Assembly (NCBI GenBank): GCA_036495485.1
Contig: DASXMU010000005.1
Location: forward strand, 1 to 5,706
Direction: 5' to 3'
Length of the DNA: 5,706 bases
From: PALSA-505 sp036495485
GTDB lineage: Bacteria; Actinomycetota; Actinomycetes; Streptosporangiales; Streptosporangiaceae
The position numbers and the translations under genes are program-made. Under the pieces are notes generated by a model. That model was not told the origin of the DNA and ran no database searches. It was given only the letters and a program-made list of their open reading frames with translations. Below are positions 1 through 5,396 of the stretch, piece by piece (the stretch's first letter is position 1; the number at the start of each line of letters is the position of its first letter).

Positions 1-2412
1 GAAGGTGTCGAAGTTCTGGGTGGCGATCGTGCCGCCGTCGCCGAGCACGACCTCGCCCCACGCGGCGGCTCCCAGCGCCCAGACGAGGCCGCCTTCGACC
101 TGCGCGCGGACGAGGTCCGGGTTGATAGTGATGCCGCAGTCGAGCGCGAAGGTGATCTTCTCGATGTGTACCCGGTTGCGGCGGTCGACGGAGATCTCGG
201 TGACTTGCGCGGAGTGGGACAGGAAACTGCTGCAGGCGAGGCCGCGGGCGCGGCCATCGGGCAGCGGGGTGCCCCAGCCGCTCCGTTCGACCGCCAGCTC
301 AAGCGCGCGCAGGGTGCGCGGGTTGTCGGCTAGCAGATCGCGACGCAGGTCCGCCGGGTCGCGCCCGGCGGCGTTGGCCAGTTCGTCGATCGCCGACTCG
401 CGGGCGAACTCGGTGTGGGAGTTACCGACCGAGCGCCACACCATGATCGGTATGCCAGTTTGCACGTTGGTGGTTTCGAGCTTGAAGTTGGCTATCGTGT
501 ATGGGCCGTCGACCGCGCCGCTGGTCGTCATGTAGTCGACGCCGTTCTTGAACAGGAAGTCGACCGCGAGCGGCATGTTGGGTGAGGTCGGCTCGGCCGC
601 GATCTGCTGGTGGAACGCGGTCAGCCTGCCGCCGGTGTCGGCGCCCGCCCGGACCCGGTGCACGGCCATCGCCCGGTACCGGCCGGACTTGAATTCCTCC
701 TCGCGCAGCGACTGGAGCTTGATCGGGTACTTCCAGTCCAGCGCCTTTGCCACGTGCACGGCCTCGCTTGTCGGGTCGTGTCCGGAGGTGCTGTGCAGGC
801 CGAACGAACCACCGGCGAACGGGACGTGGATCTTGATCCGGTCCTCGTCGATCCCGGAGGCTGCCTTGGCCGACATCCGGGCGTAGGTGGGACCCTCGGT
901 GCCGGTCCACACCTCGAGGATCCCGTCGTCGGTCATCCGGGACACGGCGTTATACGGCTCCATCGGGCCGTGGACGAGGTAGGGAAGCTCGTAGATGGCG
1001 TCCACGAGGTGCGCCGCGTCCGTGAGCGCCGCCGTGACGTCGCCGTCCTGGCGCGCCACCACGGCCTGCTCGCCGGATTCGACCAGCCGCCGGTGCTCGG
1101 CCAGCAGTTCCCCCGAGCTGCGCAGTTCCGCGTTCGTCTCGTCCCAGTCCACCTGGAGCGCGAGAAGGCCCCGGTGCGCGTCGTCGAAGGTCTGCGCCAC
1201 GACCGCGACTCCCTCGTCGATCGGGATCACCGCGGCGACGCCGGGCACGGCGAGCGCCGCGCTGTCGTCGATCGTGGCGGCCGTGGCGCCGAACTTGGGC
1301 GGGTGCAGGACCACCGCCGTCAGCATCCCGGGCAGGGTGACGTCGATCGTGAACCGCGTCCGGCCGAGGATCTTCCCCGGAGCGTCGACCCGGAGCGTGC
1401 CCTCGCGCCCGATCAGCCGGTACGCGCCCGGGTCCTTCGGGCTGACGTCGTCCGGGACGGGCAGTTGCCCGGCGCGAACGGCGAGATCCCCGAAGCCGGC
1501 GCTTCGCCCGCTGAAGTGGCGCAGGACGCCCAATTCGATCTTGATCTCTTCCGCGGGCACGCCCCAGGCCTCGGCGGCGGCCGCGGTGAGCCGTGCCCGT
1601 GCCTGGGCGGCGGCCAGCCGGTAACGGGCCCAGAAGCCCACAGTCCCGGTGGACGCGCCGGTTAGCTGGATGAACCCGCCGCCCGCCGGGGTCCCGTATA
1701 CGTCTCCCTTGGGGCCGACCCCGTTTGACGCGTTGACCACGCGGACCGAGGCGAGGTCCGCGTCGAGTTCCTCCGCCACGATCATCGCCAGCGTGGTGTG
1801 GGCACCCTGCCCCATCTCGATCTGGTTCGAGTTAGCGACGATGATCCCGTCGGGGTGAATGCGGACGTAGGGGTGGACGGGGTCGGCCAGGTCCTCCGGC
1901 GTGAGCGGCCCCATTTCCAGTTCCGGGCCGGCCGCCAGTTCTCCCGGGTCGGCGCCCGCGGCCAGGGTCCCGGCGGCCCGGCTGATCGCCTTCCTGATGC
2001 GCGGGTAGGTGCCGCACCGGCACAGGTTCCCGTTCATCCAGTCGTTAATGTCCGCGTCGTCCGGTGACGGGGTGTCCGTCAGGAGCGCGACCGCAGCCAG
2101 GGTCTGGCCCGGCTGGCAGTAGCCGCACTGGATCACGTTGCCCTGGTGCCAGGCGTCCCGGACCGCGTCGACGACCGGCCCGGCGGCGCCCTCGACGGTC
2201 GTGACCGCCTTCCCGACGGCGCGCTCCGCAGGTGTCTGGCACGACTTGGTGTTGAGCCCGTCGATCAGCACCGTGCACGCGGCGCACTGGCCGATCCCGC
2301 ACCCGTACTTCGTCCCGTGCAACCCGAGCACGTCGCGCAGCACCCACAGTAGCGGGCTGCTCGCGAAACGGTCGTCGACCTCGGCCTCCGCGCCGTTGAC
2401 GGTCAGCTTCAA
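1..2412 (-). CDS. Fused [2Fe-2S]/molybdopterin oxidoreductase, isoquinoline 1-oxidoreductase-like (IorA-IorB fusion), 3' end outside window
   Basis: This is a molybdenum hydroxylase of the xanthine oxidase family, which in known members hydroxylates N-heterocycles or oxidises aldehydes and passes electrons through two [2Fe-2S] clusters; the substrate here cannot be told. Seen directly: 804 sense codons without a stop, running off the left edge. Residues 1-75 are a plant-type ferredoxin domain with C38, C43, C46 and C58 (CGIGQCAAC). Residues 78-150 carry the second cluster ligands C96, C99, C131 and C133 (CGYC, LCRC). After a linker (about 150-183) comes the IorB-type Mo domain: EMGQGA ending at 204, hammerhead-like domain about 331-425, HGPMEPYN 481-488, AGGSFG 533-538, WRSVGNSH 659-666, DCGITINPD from 758 and QVEGG 771-775. 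The C-terminal part, where the family has its catalytic Glu, lies outside. TTG at 2412 is the only usual start after the in-frame stop at 2452-2454, with GGGAGG five bases upstream. No Tat or Sec signal is visible, although separate IorB proteins usually have one, so I infer a cytoplasmic enzyme. The family call is firm; the precise substrate is unknown. Confidence 0.93.
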   Translation of the reverse strand, partial: MKLTVNGAEAEVDDRFASSPLLWVLRDVLGLHGTKYGCGIGQCAACTVLIDGLNTKSCQTPAERAVGKAVTTVEGAAGPVVDAVRDAWHQGNVIQCGYCQPGQTLAAVALLTDTPSPDDADINDWMNGNLCRCGTYPRIRKAISRAAGTLAAGADPGELAAGPELEMGPLTPEDLADPVHPYVRIHPDGIIVANSNQIEMGQGAHTTLAMIVAEELDADLASVRVVNASNGVGPKGDVYGTPAGGGFIQLTGASTGTVGFWARYRLAAAQARARLTAAAAEAWGVPAEEIKIELGVLRHFSGRSAGFGDLAVRAGQLPVPDDVSPKDPGAYRLIGREGTLRVDAPGKILGRTRFTIDVTLPGMLTAVVLHPPKFGATAATIDDSAALAVPGVAAVIPIDEGVAVVAQTFDDAHRGLLALQVDWDETNAELRSSGELLAEHRRLVESGEQAVVARQDGDVTAALTDAAHLVDAIYELPYLVHGPMEPYNAVSRMTDDGILEVWTGTEGPTYARMSAKAASGIDEDRIKIHVPFAGGSFGLHSTSGHDPTSEAVHVAKALDWKYPIKLQSLREEEFKSGRYRAMAVHRVRAGADTGGRLTAFHQQIAAEPTSPNMPLAVDFLFKNGVDYMTTSGAVDGPYTIANFKLETTNVQTGIPIMVWRSVGNSHTEFARESAIDELANAAGRDPADLRRDLLADNPRTLRALELAVERSGWGTPLPDGRARGLACSSFLSHSAQVTEISVDRRNRVHIEKITFALDCGITINPDLVRAQVEGGLVWALGAAAWGEVVLGDGGTIATQNFDTF

Positions 2413-2417
2413 CGCAT

Positions 2418-2423
2418 CCTCCC
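2418..2423 (-). promoter_or_regulatory. Ribosome binding site that fixes the TTG start of the fused oxidoreductase
   Basis: The minus strand reads GGGAGG, then five bases (ATGCG), then TTG. No ATG or GTG lies in frame between the upstream stop (2452-2454) and this TTG, so the site decides the start. The ATG inside the spacer is in another frame and meets TGA after one codon. Confidence 0.65.
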
Positions 2424-2501
2424 GTGGCTTCGCGGCGGGTACCGGAACGTGTCAACGGCCACCCGCATGGATCATGGTCAGGCCAGGCTCATCGCAGACC
2501 C

Positions 2502-2535
2502 GGTGAAAGGGCATCACCAGATACCGGTGATTCGC
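2502..2535. promoter_or_regulatory. 34-base operator-like repeat, copy 1, upstream of the fused oxidoreductase
   Basis: This intergenic element lies 89 bases before the TTG start at 2412. It matches the copy at 2897-2930 in 29 of 34 positions. It contains GGTGA (2502-2506), TCACC (2514-2518) and GGTGA (2526-2530), each separated by seven bases, so half-sites alternate in direction every 12 bases. The inner pair forms an imperfect odd palindrome centred on 2522 (6 of 8 arm positions pair). Seen: the repeat and symmetry. Inferred: a binding site for a dimeric regulator shared with the small upstream gene. No clear -35/-10 pair could be placed beside it. Confidence 0.6.
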
Positions 2536-2591
2536 GCGGGCCGCAGCTCAGCCGACCGGGTCCCGGCCCTCGGCAGCGGCGGCAGGGCCTG

Positions 2592-2834
2592 CTAGGCGGG
2601 CGTCCCCGCGTCGATCCACTGCTGCAGCTTGTCCACCTGCTCGCCGGGCCACGCGGCGTCGCACGGCATCTGCCCGCTGCGCAGGGTGCGGGCGATCTTG
2701 CGGGCGTTCTCGACGACATCGTCGTAATCGAACAGGTCAAAGGCTTGCAGCATTGCGTCGCGGTCCTTCTGGCGGAACATGGGCTTAATGTCCCGCTCGA
2801 AGCTCAGCGTGCCACCCTCACCGGGTGATGACAT
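2592..2834 (-). CDS. Small conserved-looking protein, haem-less cytochrome c-like domain (80 aa)
   Basis: The protein has 80 residues and is soluble, with no signal peptide or membrane segment. The core reads SFERDIKPMFRQKDRDAML, then a helical acidic middle, then MPCD (residues 57-60) and a C-terminal EQVDKLQQWIDAG. The opening FERDI-P-F and the closing Q-V-x(4)-WIDAG resemble the ends of small cytochrome c-like domains of the kind often found in secreted oxidoreductases. However, the CxxCH haem motif is absent and only one Cys (C59) is present, so I infer a haem-less derivative. I recall short actinobacterial hypothetical proteins with this pattern but know no proven function. The ATG at 2834 has a strong AAGGAGG seven bases upstream. 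It lies on the same strand as the fused molybdenum enzyme, 179 bases before it, and both genes carry the same 34-base element upstream, so it may be an accessory or partner protein of that enzyme. Being a real gene is likely; the role is unknown. Confidence 0.8.
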   Translation of the reverse strand: MSSPGEGGTLSFERDIKPMFRQKDRDAMLQAFDLFDYDDVVENARKIARTLRSGQMPCDAAWPGEQVDKLQQWIDAGTPA

Positions 2835-2841
2835 GAAACGT

Positions 2842-2848
2842 CCTCCTT
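2842..2848 (-). promoter_or_regulatory. Strong ribosome binding site of the 80-residue protein
   Basis: The minus strand carries AAGGAGG followed by seven bases and then the ATG at 2834. It is the best Shine-Dalgarno match in the window and supports both the gene and its start. Confidence 0.8.
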
Positions 2849-2896
2849 GTCAGGCGGGCCAGGAAGCCGACCCATTCCGAGGCTCTCCCCCGCACA

Positions 2897-2930
2897 GGTG
2901 AATGGTCCTCACCGGATTCCGGTGATTCGC
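2897..2930. promoter_or_regulatory. 34-base operator-like repeat, copy 2, upstream of the 80-residue protein
   Basis: This copy lies 62 bases before the ATG at 2834. It has GGTGA (2897-2901), TCACC (2909-2913) and GGTGA (2921-2925) with the same seven-base gaps as copy 1. The inner pair here is a perfect odd palindrome, TCACCGGA-T-TCCGGTGA (2909-2925), with eight-base arms around one centre base. The symmetry and the placement before two same-strand genes point to a transcription factor operator rather than a mobile element. The regulator is not identified. The left end of the LuxR remnant stops almost exactly at this element. Confidence 0.65.
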
Positions 2931-3495
2931 TACGCGTGGGGCACGAGCGCGGCGCTGGTCAGCTGCCGCGCCACCGAGCACCTGCCAGCTGGGCCTGCAG
3001 GTGCTCGGTGGCGCGGTATTCCGCCAGCGCCTCGTGCTGCCGACGGCGGCTGGACGTCAGCATGCCGGTGGCCAGGTGCAGCAGCAGCCTGATGTGGAGC
3101 CCGGTGTCGGTCTCCAGGGCGTGGGCGGTCCGGCGCAGCCAGTGTTCGCCCTCGTCGAATTCACCGGTCCAGATGAGAACGCCGGCCAGGTTCACCAGCG
3201 CCGGCGAGATGACCGGCTCCGCCCCCCAGCCATGCTGCTCGGCCAGCGCTATCGCCTCCCGGCAGCGCCGCTGCGTGGTGGCGAAGGGCTCGATCTTGGC
3301 GGCGAAGGCCAGCTCGGCCAGGCAGGCCACTTCGAGGTAGGGACGCCCGATCCGCCGCGCCAGCTCGGCGCCCTGGAGCAGGTGCCGCTGGCTATCCTGG
3401 TTTCCCAGCGACCACGCCTCAACGATGCCGCGGTTCATGAGCGCCATCGCGTGCAAGTCGCTGTCGAGCGCGATGTGGGGCCGGGCTGAGGCCAT
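2931..3495 (-). pseudogene. Remnant of a large LuxR-family (MalT/LAL-like) transcriptional regulator, TPR-like region only
   Basis: An open frame from ATG 3495 to a stop at 2959 encodes 178 residues of alpha-helical repeats, for example ALMNRGIVEAWSLG, ELARRIGRPYLEVACLAELA, REAIALAEQHGWG and IWTGEFDEGEHWLRRTAHAL. This matches what I know of the TPR-like region just upstream of the HTH in large actinobacterial LuxR regulators, which are usually about 900 residues. The N-terminal ATPase half and the C-terminal LuxR HTH are both missing, and I find no continuation in the flanks. Near the end, a 26-base inverted duplication (2960-2985) shifts the frame and gives the tail GARWRGS and a stop. Skipping it restores about nine family-like residues (TSAALVPHA) before a stop at 2930-2932. 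There is no good Shine-Dalgarno before 3495, so this is probably a decayed fragment. A small expressed helical protein cannot be excluded. Confidence 0.75.
2966..3016. repeat. Perfect 20-bp inverted repeat (hairpin) inside the LuxR remnant
   Basis: Left arm 2966-2985 and right arm 2997-3016 are perfectly complementary, with an 11-base loop (2986-2996). The hexamer CAGCTG lies on both sides of the left arm (2960-2965 and 2986-2991). This is what an inverted duplication made by template switching would leave: 26 extra bases that break the reading frame. There is no T-run on either strand next to it, so it is not a standard terminator, although such a stem could still hinder transcription or protect RNA ends. 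Confidence 0.9.
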
Positions 3496-3851
3496 CCTGG
3501 GACCCTCATAGCCGGTCGCTCCTCGACGGCATATGCGGATAGCACCCGTCCGGTCGGCTGCACGAGCTACTCCCCCGCTGGGCCCTTCTGTGCTTGATCC
3601 GGCGGTGGGATGGGCTATCCGGTTAGCTTCCCTTCCTTATCGGTGGTCAGGATCGGAGGGCCCCAAAGGGCTAGAGGAATGCGATCACCTCGTTGAGGGC
3701 TTCATCGGGCTCGCTTACGGTGCCGGGACCGGACCCGGCCGATCTGGCGGACGGGATGCGCTCGCGACCGCCGCTTGAGACTACCAGGTATTCCGGTACG
3801 GACTACTGCCCGGCATTTCCGTGAATGTCCTGGTTCCGCGAGGTGGAATCT

Positions 3852-3861
3852 GAGAATTCTC
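3852..3861. promoter_or_regulatory. Palindrome GAGAATTCTC in the promoter region
   Basis: This perfect 10-base palindrome lies in an AT-rich stretch just before the putative -35 region of the sulfite oxidase gene, 38 bases before 3900. It could be an operator. A palindrome this short may also occur by chance. Confidence 0.3.
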
Positions 3862-3865
3862 TATT

Positions 3866-3891
3866 TTGACGGTTGATTTAATAGCTATCCT
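3866..3891 (+). promoter_or_regulatory. Possible promoter of the sulfite oxidase-family gene
   Basis: TATCCT (3886-3891) fits the TANNNT pattern of actinobacterial -10 boxes and would start RNA near 3898-3900. TTGACG (3866-3871) resembles a -35 box, but the 14-base gap is shorter than usual, so it may not be used. This is the most AT-rich stretch in the window. RNA starting here would either be leaderless with ATG 3900 or carry a leader of about 72 bases to ATG 3972. Confidence 0.4.
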
Positions 3892-3960
3892 GTTTCACGA
3901 TGAGGGCATCAGGCGGCCCGTTGCCGCAGGCCAGCCGTGGCGGGTCCCCCTTCATGGAGT

Positions 3961-3964
3961 GGAG
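3961..3964 (+). promoter_or_regulatory. Ribosome binding site supporting the start at 3972
   Basis: GGAG lies seven bases before ATG 3972. The earlier in-frame ATGs at 3900 and 3954 have no such site, and the residues they would add (24) do not look like conserved family sequence. Confidence 0.5.
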
Positions 3965-3971
3965 TGGCGGC

Positions 3972-5306
3972 ATGGACGGCGATCATCTGGGTGACCGCAG
4001 CCTGAACAACGAGGCTGTCTATGACACGGTGCGGCTTAACCAGTGGCTGGCCGGACAGGCCCGTGGCGAGGGAGTGACCCGGCGCGGCATGCTGAAGATG
4101 TTTGGCGCGGCGGGCCTGGCGGCGGCGCTGCCGGCGCTGGCCGGCCACGACGCCCGCGCGACCACGGCCCGGGGCCAGGCCGCAGCCCGGCGGGTGCGCG
4201 CCGATACGACCCCGATCTACAAGCCGACCCCGGCCAGCGAGTTCTACGTGTACGGCACCCCGCCCAGCAACGCCGAGATGCGCTGGGAAGTCATGCAGGG
4301 CCAGGGCTACACGGTGCCGAACGCGAACTTCTTCGTGCGCGACCACACCTCCACCCCGCTGATCGACGCGGACACCTGGACCCTGGACGTGTACGGCACC
4401 GGGCTGGCCGGATCCCCGACCCAGAGCAACCCGGTGCAGTTCAGCTACCAGGACCTGCTCGACATGCCGTCGCAGACCGTGGTCTCGTTCATCGAGTGCG
4501 CGGGCAACGGCCGCAGCTTCTTCACCACCCAGCAGAACGAGACCGTCACCGGCTCGCCCTGGCTGCTGGGCGCGGTCGGGGTCGCGGTCTGGAAGGGCGT
4601 CCCGCTGTCCCACGTGCTGGAACGCGCCGGGATCACCCGGCAGGCCGTGGACGTCATGCCGTCCGGCCTGGATCCCGACTATGTGACCGGCGGCACGGAC
4701 TACGGCCCGGTGCGGCGGCCGATCCCGGTGTCCAAGGCGTTCGAGGATGTGATCCTGGCCTATGAGATGAACGGGGTGCCGATCATCCCCGACAGCGGTT
4801 ACCCGGTCCGGTTCGTCGTGCCGTCCTGGGTGGGGATCTCCAACATCAAGTGGGTCGGCGCGATCGAGGTCTCCGACACCCCGCTGTTCTCCTACTGGAA
4901 CACCCAGGCCTACCTGCTGTTCGGCCCGAGCTACCCACCCGCCGGGCAGCTGATCACCACCCAGGTGGTCAAGAGCGCCTTCGAGCTCGAATGGGACGCC
5001 CATCTGCCGGCGAACCAGCCTTACCTGCTCACCGGGCGGTCCTGGTCCGGTAACGGGCCTATCGCCTACACCCAGGTCAGCACCGACGGCGGGAACACGT
5101 GGCACTACGCCATCCCCCGCGATACCGGCTTGCCCACCGCCTGGCAATTGTGGGAATACCCCTGGCACACCCCCAGCCCCGGGTCCTACACCCTGCAGGC
5201 CAAAGCCACCGACATCACCGGCGCCACCCAGCCCGTCACCGTCACCTACAACACAGGGGGCTACCTCTTCGGCGGCATCGTCGACCACCCCATCACGACC
5301 GCCTGA
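3972..5306 (+). CDS. Sulfite oxidase-family molybdopterin oxidoreductase, Tat-exported
   Basis: This is a molybdenum-cofactor enzyme of the sulfite oxidase family, whose known members oxidise sulfite to sulfate or act on related oxo-substrates and feed electrons to a cytochrome c. It has 444 residues from ATG 3972. Residues 36-57 are a twin-arginine signal (TRRGMLKMFGAAGLAAALPA), with RR at 37-38 and a probable cut near residue 57, so the folded enzyme is exported. The cofactor domain follows: FFVRDH (R123), FIECAGNGRSF with C176 as expected molybdenum ligand and the only Cys, TDYGPVRRPIPVSKAF about 242-257, GYPVRFVVPSWVGISNIKWV about 276-295 and IEVSDTP about 298-304. The last 100 or so residues form the Ig-like dimerisation domain (YTQVSTDGGNTWHYA). 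No haem-binding motif is present, so the electron acceptor is separate and not in this window. Length is normal for the exported family. ATG 3900 would add 24 residues and is the main alternative start. The gene faces away from the other molybdenum enzyme and is the only full-length plus-strand gene. The family is certain; sulfite as substrate is likely but unproved. Confidence 0.93.
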   Translation: MDGDHLGDRSLNNEAVYDTVRLNQWLAGQARGEGVTRRGMLKMFGAAGLAAALPALAGHDARATTARGQAAARRVRADTTPIYKPTPASEFYVYGTPPSNAEMRWEVMQGQGYTVPNANFFVRDHTSTPLIDADTWTLDVYGTGLAGSPTQSNPVQFSYQDLLDMPSQTVVSFIECAGNGRSFFTTQQNETVTGSPWLLGAVGVAVWKGVPLSHVLERAGITRQAVDVMPSGLDPDYVTGGTDYGPVRRPIPVSKAFEDVILAYEMNGVPIIPDSGYPVRFVVPSWVGISNIKWVGAIEVSDTPLFSYWNTQAYLLFGPSYPPAGQLITTQVVKSAFELEWDAHLPANQPYLLTGRSWSGNGPIAYTQVSTDGGNTWHYAIPRDTGLPTAWQLWEYPWHTPSPGSYTLQAKATDITGATQPVTVTYNTGGYLFGGIVDHPITTA

Positions 5307-5396
5307 CCCGCCAGCCGCGGCCCTTCCCGTGTGCCCCAAGGCGAACCGGATATAAGCCGCCACCCTTCATGACAGCGGACCCCGGCGGGAGTACAC

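Larger units (their letters stand above)
3496..3899. other. Non-coding stretch between LuxR remnant and sulfite oxidase gene
   Basis: No convincing gene is seen in these roughly 400 bases. The plus-strand frame at 3533-3778 (81 codons) has no recognisable domain and no Shine-Dalgarno. A minus-strand frame ending in a TAG at 3671-3673 is open for 43 codons but has no start codon. Base composition is lower in GC than the flanking genes and falls sharply after 3840. The part next to 3495 may be decayed LuxR gene sequence, since that frame stays open back to 3637, but no family residues can be recognised there. The right end holds the promoter-like region of the sulfite oxidase gene. Confidence 0.6.

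Noticed and set aside
610..1665. Long plus-strand open frame (351 codons), with others at 5-535 and 995-1624
   Set aside because: These lie antisense to the fused molybdenum enzyme, whose family motifs are unmistakable. Their Arg/Pro/Gly-rich translations are the usual shadow of GC-rich codons.
2045..2455. Minus-strand 136-codon open frame over the [2Fe-2S] region
   Set aside because: It lies on the same strand but in a different frame from the ferredoxin-like domain, and has no cysteine motifs of its own.
2551..2574. GC-rich stem (GCCGA/TCGGC) after the small gene, considered as a terminator
   Set aside because: Only five outer pairs form cleanly, the interior mispairs and no T-run follows on the minus strand.
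2502..2930. The two 34-base repeats considered as ends of a mobile element or a CRISPR fragment
   Set aside because: They are in direct, not inverted, orientation, and no transposase, target duplication or regular spacer series is present. Their position before two gene starts fits operators better.
3533..3778. Plus-strand 81-codon frame in the intergenic region
   Set aside because: It has no Shine-Dalgarno and no recognisable domain, and lies in a region that looks decayed or regulatory.
3671..3802. Minus-strand frame ending ALNEVIAFL then TAG
   Set aside because: It is open for 43 codons, and the acidic end looks protein-like, but no usable start codon, ribosome site or known family supports it.
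3909..5363. 484-codon minus-strand open frame
   Set aside because: It is antisense to the sulfite oxidase-family gene, has no recognisable domain and is rich in Gly, Val, Arg and His, as expected for a shadow of GC-biased codons.
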